From Clostridium carboxidivorans P7 (GTDB taxonomy: Bacteria; Bacillota; Clostridia; Clostridiales; Clostridiaceae): a stretch of DNA of 64,000 nucleotides. The notes beneath the pieces were generated by a model, which did not search any database, was not told where the DNA came from, and was given only the letters and a program-made list of their open reading frames with translations. Both the position numbers and the translations under genes were made by a program. The stretch spans positions 5,208,001 through 5,272,000 of the forward strand of contig NZ_CP011803.1 in the NCBI RefSeq assembly GCF_001038625.1, given 5' to 3'. The first letter of the stretch is position 1. Each line of letters opens with the position of its first letter. Below are positions 26,555-36,148 of this stretch, in pieces.

Positions 26555-28354
26555 GTGTTTAATGAAATCAGCCTTTGTATGATAGTAAAAAATGAAGAGG
26601 AAAATATTGAAAGATGTATTTTAAGTGTTAAAGATTTAGTTGATGAAATTATAATAGTTGATACAGGATCTACAGATAAAACTGTAGAAATAGCTAAAAG
26701 CTATGGTGCTAAAGTATTTTATTTTAAATGGTGTAATGATTTTAGTGCTGCAAGAAATGAATCATTAAAATATGCAACCAAGGATTGGATTTTAATTATG
26801 GATGCAGATGATGAATTTTGTATAGAAGATAGAACGAAGTTTAAAGAATTAATTAAAAATCTTGATAATAATATTTTATATTACTTTGAAACTTTGAGCT
26901 ATTTAGGAGATGAAAAAAGTTCAAATTTAAATGTAAATTTAAATCCACGTCTTTTCAAAAATAACTATGGATATTATTATCGTGGAGCAGTTCATAATCA
27001 ATTATTAAATTCCAATATTTTAATTAAGGGAAAAGTAGAAAAGATAAGGATATATCATTATGGATATATGACAAAAAATATGGTTGGTAAAAATAAGAGG
27101 GAAAGAAATATTAATATACTAAAAAAGCTGATAAAAGAAGAACCAGATAATAAATTTAATTATTTCAATTTGGGAAATGAATATTGTTGTTTAAATGAAA
27201 AGAAAAAAGCTTTGGAATGTTATTATAAGTCATATGAAGGTTTCAATCCTCATTTAGAGTATTCTGCAAATCTATTGGAAAAAGTCATTATTGTAAATTA
27301 TGAATTAAAAAACTTTGATAAAGCTTTAGAATTTATAAATATTGGGCTTTATTATTATCCAAATTTCACAGATCTTTATCATTTGAGAGGTATTATATAT
27401 GATGCTCAAAATAAACCAACATTGGCAATAAAATCATTTCAAAAGTGTATAGAATTAGGTGAACCGCCAGCTTCATTAAAATCTATTTATGGAGTTGAAA
27501 ATTTTAGGTCATATAATGAAATATCAAAACTATATATAAAGTTGAAAGATTATGATGCTGCATACAAATATTGCATCGAAACAATAAAGTCAAAACCTGA
27601 TTGTTTAGAACCCTTATACAATATTTGTTATATATTAAAACGAAAAAAAATGCCAATAGATGATTTTAAAAATAGGATAGAAGGTTTTTTTTCTGATTTT
27701 CCAAGAGAATATTTTTTTATTGCACATTTATTTTATACAGAGGGATATTATGAAACAGCATTAGAATATATAGAAAAAATGGAGGCAAAACAGCAGCTTA
27801 CAGAAGATATAATAATTTTTAAGGCCAAGTGTCTTATAAGAACATCTAAATTTAGTGAATGCATTGAAATAAATTCTACACCTAAAGACAATCAACTCTA
27901 TTTAGAATTTTCAATGTGTAAAATCATAAGTTTAATCATGCTAGATAGATTGGATTTAGCATTAAACATTATAAATGATTTTGACGAAAACTATTTTTCT
28001 GATGATGATAAGAAAATGTTTCAAGTATATAGACAATTGGTAAATTTATTTACAGATAAACAAGTTTCTGTTTTATCAGAAAGTGAAGATGAGAAAAGTT
28101 ATAATGAATTTATATTTGAAATTATTGAGATATTTATCATAAATAAAGAATTTGATAAATTGGAGAAAGCTTTAAATTTATTAAATTTAATAAGTGATAA
28201 ATTTGTATTGCTTGAGCTTGGAAAGATTTATTATAAATATGGATATAAGGACATGGCAAAAAAGGAAATAATGAGATCAATAAAACTATTTGAAATAATT
28301 GATAAGCAAGGGGCAGATATTCTTCAGGACACACTTTTTAATTGTAATTCATAA
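26555..28354 (+). CDS. GT2 glycosyltransferase with TPR repeats, copy 1
   Basis: A 599-residue cytosolic protein. Residues 1-230 form a family-2 glycosyltransferase domain: ISLCMIVKNEEENIERCI, IIIVDTGSTDKTVEIA, NDFSAARNESL and the metal-binding DxD in IMDADDEF. The remainder is helical with tetratricopeptide-like repeats (for example FNYFNLGNEYCCLNEKKKAL and YYPNFTDLYHLRGIIYDAQN). The start is GTG, with GAGGTGAT seven bases upstream. Such GT2-TPR proteins often lie beside surface or spore glycoprotein genes in Firmicutes. Donor sugar and acceptor are unknown; the neighbouring repeat protein is the obvious candidate acceptor (inference). Confidence 0.88.
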   Translation: MFNEISLCMIVKNEEENIERCILSVKDLVDEIIIVDTGSTDKTVEIAKSYGAKVFYFKWCNDFSAARNESLKYATKDWILIMDADDEFCIEDRTKFKELIKNLDNNILYYFETLSYLGDEKSSNLNVNLNPRLFKNNYGYYYRGAVHNQLLNSNILIKGKVEKIRIYHYGYMTKNMVGKNKRERNINILKKLIKEEPDNKFNYFNLGNEYCCLNEKKKALECYYKSYEGFNPHLEYSANLLEKVIIVNYELKNFDKALEFINIGLYYYPNFTDLYHLRGIIYDAQNKPTLAIKSFQKCIELGEPPASLKSIYGVENFRSYNEISKLYIKLKDYDAAYKYCIETIKSKPDCLEPLYNICYILKRKKMPIDDFKNRIEGFFSDFPREYFFIAHLFYTEGYYETALEYIEKMEAKQQLTEDIIIFKAKCLIRTSKFSECIEINSTPKDNQLYLEFSMCKIISLIMLDRLDLALNIINDFDENYFSDDDKKMFQVYRQLVNLFTDKQVSVLSESEDEKSYNEFIFEIIEIFIINKEFDKLEKALNLLNLISDKFVLLELGKIYYKYGYKDMAKKEIMRSIKLFEIIDKQGADILQDTLFNCNS

Positions 28355-28428
28355 TATACATTGAATTAGGTTATAAGTTTTATAACTTAACTTTCGCAGT
28401 CTAAAAATATTACGAAGCAACTTTTGGG

Positions 28429-28634
28429 AGAGGACAGAGGACAATTGACAGAGGACAGTGAAGGAGGATTTTTCTCCGCTACACTACGAAAAATCTTTAA
28501 TTAAATTTTCGATGCCTCGTTTCGCTAAAGCGAAACATTGCTGACTAATATAAATTTAAAGATTATTTTGCTTTAGCAAAACAATCTTTAAAACTCACCT
28601 TCATTGTCCTTTGTCCTCTGTCAAATGTCCTCTG
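28429..28634. repeat. Foldback repeat element, family 1, copy B, with terminal inverted repeats
   Basis: Occupies most of the 306-base gap between the two glycosyltransferase genes. The left end (28429-28464, repeats of GAGGACA, ending GTGAAGG) is an imperfect inverted copy of the right end (28599-28634, CCTTCATTGTCCTTTGTCCTC...). Inside are hairpins TTTCGCTAAAGCGAAA (near 28520) and ATTTTGC-TTTA-GCAAAAC (near 28565). It encodes nothing, so it resembles a MITE. It shares its core with 15500-15650 in opposite orientation. Its right end lies about 27 bases before the start of the next gene. Confidence 0.85.
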
Positions 28635-28660
28635 AAAAAGTGTAATGAGGTGATGAAGAA

Positions 28661-30451
28661 ATGGCCCATGAAATTAGTTTATGTATGATTGTAAAAAATG
28701 AAGAAGAAAATCTTCCAAGGTGTCTTGAAAGCGTTAAAGATATAGTAGATGAAATGATAATAGTTGATACAGGTTCTTCTGATAAAACGGTAGAAATAGC
28801 AAAAAACTATGGAGCAAAAATCTATTATTTTGAGTGGTGCAATGATTTTAGTACTGCACGAAATGAATCGCTTAAGTATGCAACAAAGGATTGGATTTTT
28901 ATTATGGATGCAGATGATGAGTTCTGTAAAGATGATAAAGAAAAATTTAAAATGTTAGTTAAGAACCTTGATGATGATACAGTATATTTCTTTGAAACTA
29001 TGTGTTACTTTGGAGTTCTGTCAAGCAATAATATGACTATAAATTTAAATCCAAGGCTTTTCAAAAATAATTATGGATATTGTTATGAAGGGGTTATACA
29101 CAATCAATTAATAAATAAGGAACATCCTATTAGAGGAAAAGAGGAACCCATAAAAATATATCATTATGGATATTTAGATGAAAGTTTAATAAGCAAAAAT
29201 AAAAATAAAAGGAATATTGCTATTTTGGAAGAACAAATAAAAAAGAATCCACAAGATAAATTCAATTATTTTAATTTGGCAAATGAGTATTCTTCAATAG
29301 GTAATGAGGAAAAAGCATTAGAAAATTATTATAAAGCATATGAAGAATTTGATGAAACTACAGGTTTTGCTCCAAAATTAATTGAAAGAATAGTTATGAG
29401 TAACTATAGTTTAGGATATTACAATAAAGCTTTTGAATTTATAGATATTGGACTTAAATACTATCCTAAATTTACAGATTTATATTATTTAAAAGGATCA
29501 ATGTTGGCTGCTCAAGATAGACCTACTTTAGCAATAAAGGCTTTTGAAAAGTGTATGGAAATAGGAGAAGCATCTGGAATTCTTAAATCTATTTATGGAA
29601 CGGGTGGTTTTAAAGCCTCTTATGAATTAGCACAAATATATATGAAACTCAAAGATTATGATACAGCATATGATTATTGTGTTCAAACAATAAGATTAAA
29701 ACCTGATTATTTAGTGCCACTATACAATATTGCACATATATTAAAAGAAAAACAAACGCCGCTGGAGGAATTTAAAAAAAGTATAGAAAATTTTTTCACT
29801 GATTTTCCAAGGGAATACTCTATAGTCGCAGATTTATTTTATATGGAAGGATATTATGAAACAGCATTAGAATATATAAATAAATGCGAAATAGAAACGG
29901 ATATTTCAGAGGAGCTTAAGTTTTTTAAAATAAAATGCCTTATAAGATCATCAAAGTTTGATGAATGCATTGAGTATACAAAAAATATATATCAGGATAA
30001 CGTATATTATTTTCAAATTATGATGTATAGGATTATGTGTCTTATTGTCATGAATAAATATGAACTAGCACTAAAAGTAATAAATGGATTTAATGAAAAT
30101 AAATTATTAGAGTATAATAAAAAGGTATTTGAAGTATATATACAATTCTTTAATCTTATTAGTGATAATAAAACGTCTATTTTATCTGAAGATGAAAGTG
30201 AAATAGATTATACATCAACTATGTTTGAAATTTGTGAAATACTTCTTATAAATAAGGAATTCGAAAAATTTGAGAAAGCTTTAAATTTACTAAATTTAGT
30301 AAGTGATAAATCAGTATTATTGCAGCTTGGAAAGTTATACAATAAACATGGATATGTAGACATGGCTAAAAAGGAGATAATAAGGTCCATAAAGCTATTT
30401 GATGTAATAGATAGAGAAGCACTAGATATTCTTAAAATTGATAGTATTTGA
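28661..30451 (+). CDS. GT2 glycosyltransferase with TPR repeats, copy 2
   Basis: A 596-residue paralogue of the gene at 26555, well over half identical by eye along its whole length, so this is a tandem duplication. The GT2 core is intact: ISLCMIVKNEEENLPRCLES, MIIVDTGSSDKTVEIA, NDFSTARNESL and IMDADDEF. TPR-like helices follow to the end. The ATG at 28661 is preceded by GAGGTGATGAAG. A foldback element now separates the two copies. Divergence is greatest in residues about 410-500, which may reflect different acceptors. No flippase, polymerase or nucleotide-sugar gene is nearby. Confidence 0.88.
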   Translation: MAHEISLCMIVKNEEENLPRCLESVKDIVDEMIIVDTGSSDKTVEIAKNYGAKIYYFEWCNDFSTARNESLKYATKDWIFIMDADDEFCKDDKEKFKMLVKNLDDDTVYFFETMCYFGVLSSNNMTINLNPRLFKNNYGYCYEGVIHNQLINKEHPIRGKEEPIKIYHYGYLDESLISKNKNKRNIAILEEQIKKNPQDKFNYFNLANEYSSIGNEEKALENYYKAYEEFDETTGFAPKLIERIVMSNYSLGYYNKAFEFIDIGLKYYPKFTDLYYLKGSMLAAQDRPTLAIKAFEKCMEIGEASGILKSIYGTGGFKASYELAQIYMKLKDYDTAYDYCVQTIRLKPDYLVPLYNIAHILKEKQTPLEEFKKSIENFFTDFPREYSIVADLFYMEGYYETALEYINKCEIETDISEELKFFKIKCLIRSSKFDECIEYTKNIYQDNVYYFQIMMYRIMCLIVMNKYELALKVINGFNENKLLEYNKKVFEVYIQFFNLISDNKTSILSEDESEIDYTSTMFEICEILLINKEFEKFEKALNLLNLVSDKSVLLQLGKLYNKHGYVDMAKKEIIRSIKLFDVIDREALDILKIDSI

Positions 30452-30458
30452 TAGATAG

Positions 30459-30492
30459 TAATAGTGCCAATGAGTATATATTGGCATTATTA
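30459..30492. terminator. Hairpin after the second glycosyltransferase
   Basis: AATAGTGCCAAT and ATTGGCATTATT form a stem of about 12 bp around GAGTATAT. Only a weak T-rich stretch follows (TATTACCTTTAT), so it is a possible terminator of modest strength. Confidence 0.55.
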
Positions 30493-30605
30493 CCTTTATG
30501 CTTACTATGTATTAAAGTCTTTTATCTATGGAACGACTATTAAAATGAGGGCAAATATCTATAATATGGATAAACTTTACTTAACTTATAGAAAGGTGAA
30601 AACTT

Positions 30606-33203
30606 ATGATTGAATGGTATGACAAGCCTTGGAGCGAAGTTGTTAAAAATTTTGGAAGCAACATATATTCAGGATTAGATGAGGAACAAGTAAAACCTCA
30701 TAGAGATAAATACGGTGCTAATAAAATAAAAATGCCTAGGCCACCTAAACTAGGAAAGCTAATTAAAAATCAAATTAAAAATTTTTGGATGATAATATTA
30801 ATTTTAGTTTCTATAGTGTTTGTTTATTTGCATCAATATATTTCTGCTTCTATAGGATTTTTTATAATTATAATTAACTTTTTATTTGTTGTATTAAGTG
30901 AATATAATCAAGGAAAAAGTTTGAAAACACTACAAAGATTAAACATGGGAAATGCTAGAGTTGTTAGAGAAGGAAGAACTTTAAAAGTACCTGCAGAGCA
31001 GTTGGTAGTTGGTGATATTGTAATAGTAGGTAAAGGTGAAGTTATACAGGCAGATTTAAGAGTTATTGAAAGTGATGAATTAAAGACAAATGAGAGTGCT
31101 GTTACAGGGAAAAGTTTCATAGCAGAAAAATATGAAACAAAAATAATAGATAAAGAATTAAAATTATCAGATATGAAAAATATACTATTTAAATCATCTT
31201 ATGTTGTTGATGGAAGTGGTACAGGTATAGTAATAGCTACTGGTATGAATACTCAAATATCTAATATAATAAAATTATTTTTAGGGGAAAAGGAAGAGGG
31301 TAAATCCTTTAATGAACGACTTAATGGTATATTAAATTTATTTGCTTTGTTTATATTAACACCTTTAGTGGCAATTCTGTGTATTGATTTTATGCAAAAA
31401 GAAAATATAAAATATATACTTAAGTTTTCTTCAACTATGATATTGAATTCTACACCACAAACAATAATAGTAATTGTGTCCATTGTGTCTGCAATTTTAC
31501 TTAAAATAGCTAAAAAACAATTTATAGTGTTTAAAAACTTATCTGTTATGGAAAAGTTAGCTCAAGTTTCAGTTATATGCACAGACAAAGTAGGTGCTTT
31601 TTCTACCAATAAAATGAAAGTAGCAAAAATATATTCTGATGAAGTTTTGATTGATGCATTAGGATCAGAACTAAGACAGGGAATATCTGAAGATAAGGAT
31701 GTAAACATATATAGAATGACTAATATAGCTTTATTATGTAACGATACCAAAAGTATTGCAGGTAAGTTACAAAATCCCAAGGATGATTTAATGGAAATTG
31801 CTTTAGTAAAGTTTGCAAGGGAAAATGGAATAGATAAAAGAGATTTAGAAAGAACACATAAAAGAATTAAGCAAATATCCTTTGATACTGAAAGAAGAAT
31901 GATGACAACTTTAAATGTTGTAGATGAGAATTGCAGAGCTAATGTTAAAGGAGCAGTGGACTCTATATTAGCTAGATGTACTTATATTATGAAAGACGGT
32001 CTAGAAGTAGAAATAACAGATGAAGATATAGAAAAGATAAAACAGGCAGACATAGAGATGTCTAGCGAATGTTTGTCAGTTATTGCTACAGCGTATAGAA
32101 ACTTCATTTATGAGCCTAGTTTAAATGAAAATATAGAAAGTCATTTGGTTTTCTCAGGATTGTTTGGTTTTGAAAACACTATAAGAGAAGATGCTATAGA
32201 AGCAATTGAAAAAAGTGAATTTTTGAATATCAAGCCTATTATAATTACTGAAGATAATAAACTTACAGCTCTTGCTTTAGGAAAAAAATTAGGTACTATA
32301 TCTAATATACAACAAATATTATCTGGTGTTGAAATGGATAATATGTTGGATGAAGAATTTAAAAGAATCGGAGATAAAATAAATATTTTTTCAAGAATAG
32401 ATTCAAGGCATAAAGTTAAAATAATAAGAGATTTAAAAGAGTATGGGTATACTACAGCTATTACAGGATCAAAGCTAACAGATTTACCTGCTTTAAGAGT
32501 TTCAGATGTAGGAATTACCACCTCAAGCAGTAATATAGTAAAAAAATTATCAGATATATTTGTTAATGATATTAATTTTTTGCAAATTTTAAATTCCATT
32601 GAAGATAGCAGAAAGATAATAAGCTTAATAAAGAAGATAATTTTATATGTGGTTACTAATAGTACAGCTATGATCACATTTACTTCTATTATGCATTTGT
32701 ATAAAAGAGAAGTTCCATTTATATTAGAAGAAGGATTAATATTTAGCTGTATAGCAATGACATTATCTTGTATAGCTATTACATATCAATATAAAAATGA
32801 AAAGAATGAATGTGATGGATATATAATAGACAAAACAATCATAAAGGATAATATGTCTTTTATAATATTTAATGGTGTTTTAATGGGAGCAGCAGCATCT
32901 TTAGCTTTCCAATTTGGATATAGTAAAGGAGTAATGTTTGCTCAAGCTTTATCATTTGGTATATTAAATTTAAATACAGTTATATTTACTTATAGTTTTT
33001 CAAATAAACTATTTTTCAAAAATAAGCTTTCAAATTTTATTGTATTTATAAACTTTATTATACAATGGTGTGTTTTATATCTTATTTCAGGAAAAAACAT
33101 TATATTTAATATGGAGTATTTAAGGATTATAGGTATAGTTATAGTCATTTGGTTTATAATATGTTTATTTAAAAAATTTGATAAAGAAGAAATATATGAT
33201 TAG
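30606..33203 (+). CDS. P-type ATPase homologue with substituted catalytic motifs (probable pseudo-ATPase)
   Basis: An intact 865-residue protein with the full layout of a P2-type cation ATPase: N-terminal cation-ATPase domain, two helices, actuator domain, M3-M4, P and N domains, and C-terminal helices. The phosphorylation site reads CTDKVGA (Asp327) instead of DKTGT. The actuator loop is TGKS (167-170) instead of TGES. The M4 motif is STPQT (Pro284) instead of PEGL. The P-domain loop is TED (548-550) instead of TGD, and the hinge is TGSKLTD (620-626) instead of TGDGVND. The N-domain KGA and FDTERRMMTT remain. ATP-driven transport looks unlikely; a regulatory or lost function is inferred. AAAGGTGAA precedes the ATG. 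Confidence 0.88.
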   Translation: MIEWYDKPWSEVVKNFGSNIYSGLDEEQVKPHRDKYGANKIKMPRPPKLGKLIKNQIKNFWMIILILVSIVFVYLHQYISASIGFFIIIINFLFVVLSEYNQGKSLKTLQRLNMGNARVVREGRTLKVPAEQLVVGDIVIVGKGEVIQADLRVIESDELKTNESAVTGKSFIAEKYETKIIDKELKLSDMKNILFKSSYVVDGSGTGIVIATGMNTQISNIIKLFLGEKEEGKSFNERLNGILNLFALFILTPLVAILCIDFMQKENIKYILKFSSTMILNSTPQTIIVIVSIVSAILLKIAKKQFIVFKNLSVMEKLAQVSVICTDKVGAFSTNKMKVAKIYSDEVLIDALGSELRQGISEDKDVNIYRMTNIALLCNDTKSIAGKLQNPKDDLMEIALVKFARENGIDKRDLERTHKRIKQISFDTERRMMTTLNVVDENCRANVKGAVDSILARCTYIMKDGLEVEITDEDIEKIKQADIEMSSECLSVIATAYRNFIYEPSLNENIESHLVFSGLFGFENTIREDAIEAIEKSEFLNIKPIIITEDNKLTALALGKKLGTISNIQQILSGVEMDNMLDEEFKRIGDKINIFSRIDSRHKVKIIRDLKEYGYTTAITGSKLTDLPALRVSDVGITTSSSNIVKKLSDIFVNDINFLQILNSIEDSRKIISLIKKIILYVVTNSTAMITFTSIMHLYKREVPFILEEGLIFSCIAMTLSCIAITYQYKNEKNECDGYIIDKTIIKDNMSFIIFNGVLMGAAASLAFQFGYSKGVMFAQALSFGILNLNTVIFTYSFSNKLFFKNKLSNFIVFINFIIQWCVLYLISGKNIIFNMEYLRIIGIVIVIWFIICLFKKFDKEEIYD

Positions 33204-33247
33204 TATTCTGCTATTTGGATAAAATCAATAGCAGGAGGGGATAGATA

Positions 33248-35029
33248 ATGAAAAAGCCATTAGTATATTACACTATTTCATTGTTTATGGGATGCCTTTC
33301 TACTTTGATGTTATTTAAGAGTACTATAGTGGGTGCAGTTATTGCTGCATCCTTTTTTGCTATATTCTTCTTTACCTTGGATAAAAAATTTTTTTTCATA
33401 AATGTCGCCTTCTTTTTCGTTGGAGTTTTTAGTTTTATGCTATATTTTTATATTAAAATACCTCAAAATGTCAGTATAAGAGTAGCTGAAAAAAAGAACT
33501 ATTATTATATGGCAAATTATAAAGGAAGAAAACTAATACTGAAAGGAAATATAGCTAAGCTTAAAGAAGGAGAAAAAATCAACGCTTATGGTAAATTTAA
33601 AAAAGAAGTAGATTTTGAAAGAGGCATAGTAGGAGTATATACACTAAATAGCTATGAATATTCCAAGAAGGATATTATTTTTTATTTTTATCAAGTAAAA
33701 AGAAATATTTATTTACAGTTAAAACAGAATTTAGGTGATGATAAAGCTTCTGTAATAATGTCTCTTTGCTATGGAGATACACAATATCTTTCTAAAGATT
33801 CTAAAAGTCAATTTCAAAAATTGGGTGTTATTCATGCAGTTAGCGTATCTGGATTTCATATTGCAATAATATATCAGGTACTTGAAAAGTTTATAGGATT
33901 GAAACTAGCAATATTGGTTTCTTTTATATATGTTCTGTTTACAGGGATGCAGGCGGCTACTATAAGGTCATTTATTATGATATTAGTATTTAAATTGTCA
34001 AAAATGTTATTTAAAAACTATGACAATATATCATCTTTGAGTTTAGCGGCTTTAGTTATACTTCTAGTAAGACCTTATTATATAACAGATATAGGCTTTA
34101 TGTTATCTTTTTTATCTACTTTAGGTATACTTTTGTATTATAAAAAGATTTCTAGAATTTTATATAAAATACCGCAAAAGTTAAATGAAACTTTAAGTGT
34201 GACGTTGAGCTCTCAAATATTCTCAGTTCCTTATATAGCCTTTACAATACAAAGTTTTAGTTCAGGTTTTATAATTGGAAATTTGTTTTTATTGCCTATA
34301 TATTCTATTATAGTTATTTTAGGAAACGTAGCTCTTCTTTTATGTGGGTTTAACATATTATTTGAATTTACGTGTAAGGCTTTAAATTTTGTAATGATGG
34401 CTTTAGATGGAGCAAACTATTTAATTTTAAAAATATGTCCTGAAGTTAATAATTTAACTTATTTAGATGGTACAATTTTGACCCTAATATTTATAAGTTG
34501 TTTATTATATAAACATGGATATAGCAAGTTTAAATATATTCCATTTTTACTGCTTATACCTATGTTTTTTGAAAACTACGATTTTATTCCAAAAGTGTAT
34601 TGTGTTAACTTTCAAAAGGCACAAGCAGTTGTTATAAAATATAAAAGAGACAGCACAATGATATGTAATTATGATGAAAGCTCTGCTAAAGACATTATAA
34701 ATTTAAAAGAGGAAATGAATGTAGATAAGGTTATTAATAATGCTGAAGGAAGCCGGATAGTGAAATTAAATAACAAGTTATATATGAAGAATATTTATTA
34801 TTATAAAAATGATTCTATAAATGTATGTATTTATAATGGGAATCGTAAATTTGCTATTTTAAGTAGTAATTTTGAAAAAGAAGATAGAGATATTTTTAAA
34901 CATTATAATAAGGTGGAAGTTTTACCTGTATATTTGAAAAAAGATAATAAAACATATTCCGATTATAGCAATGAGGAAAATTGTATTTTATATGCTATAA
35001 TATTTAACGAAATATATAAATTAAATTAA
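33248..35029 (+). CDS. comEC: ComEC/Rec2-family membrane protein with short, degenerate C-terminal domain
   Basis: A 593-residue polytopic protein. An N-terminal group of three helices and an external OB-like region (about 75-150) are followed by the competence domain: ASVIMSLCYGDTQYLSKDSK, LGVIHAVSVSGFHIAIIYQV and FTGMQAATIRSFIMIL. A soluble C-terminal part of about 150 residues occupies the place of the metallo-beta-lactamase nuclease domain of full ComEC (usually 750-800 residues in total). It shows no HxHxDH metal motif. It may be a channel-like protein without the nuclease. The start ATG follows GGAGGGG. Competence genes comEA and comEB are not seen nearby. Confidence 0.82.
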   Translation: MKKPLVYYTISLFMGCLSTLMLFKSTIVGAVIAASFFAIFFFTLDKKFFFINVAFFFVGVFSFMLYFYIKIPQNVSIRVAEKKNYYYMANYKGRKLILKGNIAKLKEGEKINAYGKFKKEVDFERGIVGVYTLNSYEYSKKDIIFYFYQVKRNIYLQLKQNLGDDKASVIMSLCYGDTQYLSKDSKSQFQKLGVIHAVSVSGFHIAIIYQVLEKFIGLKLAILVSFIYVLFTGMQAATIRSFIMILVFKLSKMLFKNYDNISSLSLAALVILLVRPYYITDIGFMLSFLSTLGILLYYKKISRILYKIPQKLNETLSVTLSSQIFSVPYIAFTIQSFSSGFIIGNLFLLPIYSIIVILGNVALLLCGFNILFEFTCKALNFVMMALDGANYLILKICPEVNNLTYLDGTILTLIFISCLLYKHGYSKFKYIPFLLLIPMFFENYDFIPKVYCVNFQKAQAVVIKYKRDSTMICNYDESSAKDIINLKEEMNVDKVINNAEGSRIVKLNNKLYMKNIYYYKNDSINVCIYNGNRKFAILSSNFEKEDRDIFKHYNKVEVLPVYLKKDNKTYSDYSNEENCILYAIIFNEIYKLN

Positions 35030-35044
35030 TAGTTAAAAATGAAG

Positions 35045-35088
35045 AATTAATAGTTAATGTGGACTTTTTTCTGTACTATTAATTTTTA
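35045..35088 (+). terminator. Possible AT-rich terminator after comEC
   Basis: AATTAATAGT and ACTATTAATT form a perfect 10-bp AT stem with a 20-base loop, followed by TTTT. The stem is weak, and similar TTAATAGTT strings are scattered in AT-rich spacers. Confidence 0.4.
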
Positions 35089-35118
35089 ATTAAAAATAAG
35101 GTATGGAGGGGAATTTTT

Positions 35119-36141
35119 TTGATTGATGTATTTACCTTTAATGAGAATATTAAAAAGGGTATTTTAAATAATTGTTATTTGTTTTGTGGAATAGATGAAC
35201 AGCTTATGAAGGATGGAATAAATTCTATAATAAATAAAGTTTTAGATAAAACCTTTATGGATTTAAATTATGTTAAATTTGATGGCAGTACATTAGAAAG
35301 TTTTGAACCTGTTGTCAATGCTTGTGAAACACTACCTTTTATGAGTGATAAAAAAGTTGTATTAGTATATAGAGCTAACTTTTTTCAAGAAGATAAAAAT
35401 GATAATGTTTTTAATAGAATTTATGAATATGCATCCAATTTACCTGATTATTGTATACTTATATTTTATGATGTTTTTAAAAGTAAAAGAGATAAGCCGG
35501 GTAAAAAGATATATAAATTAGATAAAAGAGCATGTGTAGTGAAGGCTGACAAAATTAAGGGTCAGCAGCTTGAAGGAAAAATAAAAAGTTTTTTTGAAGC
35601 AAGAGGTAAACAAATTGGAAGAATTGAACTTAAAGTTTTTTCTACTCTTATGGATGAAAATAATTTAAATATTATTGAAAATGAAGTTGAAAAATTATGC
35701 TGTTATACTTATGAAAAGTCTATAACAAAAGAAGATATAAAAGAGTTGTTTTTAAAGAGTAATGATGATGACATTTTTGATTTAGTAAATCCTATATCCC
35801 AAAAAAAAGTAAAAGAAGCTATAGAAGTGTTGAATGAACTTATATACAGGGGAGAAAAGATACCATATATATTGAACATGATAGAAAGACAATTTAATCG
35901 TTTATTTAGAGTAAAGATGTTACTAGAAAATAAAAAAAATAAACAGGATATTATGAAAGAACTTAATATAAGGTCTGATTATGCATGTGACATAATTATA
36001 GGACAAAGTAAAAAGTTTACCTTAAAACAATTAGAACATGCCTTACAATTATGTTTAGACTGTGAGCAGAAATTAAAAAGTTCCACTGTAAATGGAAAAA
36101 CTGAAATAGAATTACTTGTGATAAACACTATTACAGGATAA
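35119..36141 (+). CDS. holA: DNA polymerase III subunit delta
   Basis: A 340-residue clamp-loader subunit that opens the beta clamp. Recognised by its N-terminal NCYLFCGIDEQLMKDGINSI, ETLPFMSDKKVVLVYRANFF, IENEVEKLCCYT and the C-terminal YILNMIERQFNRLFRVKMLL and KFTLKQLEHALQLCLDCEQKLKSS-type pattern. The start is TTG at 35119, eight bases after GGAGGG. The position comEC-holA-rpsT-gpr-spoIIP-lepA is the usual firmicute order. It ends 37 bases before the end of rpsT, which runs towards it, with a shared terminator between. Confidence 0.93.
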   Translation: MIDVFTFNENIKKGILNNCYLFCGIDEQLMKDGINSIINKVLDKTFMDLNYVKFDGSTLESFEPVVNACETLPFMSDKKVVLVYRANFFQEDKNDNVFNRIYEYASNLPDYCILIFYDVFKSKRDKPGKKIYKLDKRACVVKADKIKGQQLEGKIKSFFEARGKQIGRIELKVFSTLMDENNLNIIENEVEKLCCYTYEKSITKEDIKELFLKSNDDDIFDLVNPISQKKVKEAIEVLNELIYRGEKIPYILNMIERQFNRLFRVKMLLENKKNKQDIMKELNIRSDYACDIIIGQSKKFTLKQLEHALQLCLDCEQKLKSSTVNGKTEIELLVINTITG

Positions 36142-36148
36142 AAAATAA

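Noticed and set aside
32141-32677. Minus-strand open frame of 178 codons
   Set aside because: Antisense shadow of the P-type ATPase-like gene, hydrophobic only because of complementary A-rich codons.
35030-35118. Short AT-rich repeat with TTAATAGTT strings as a mobile element
   Set aside because: Too low in complexity; the strings occur by chance in AT-rich spacers and only a weak terminator-like stem is visible.
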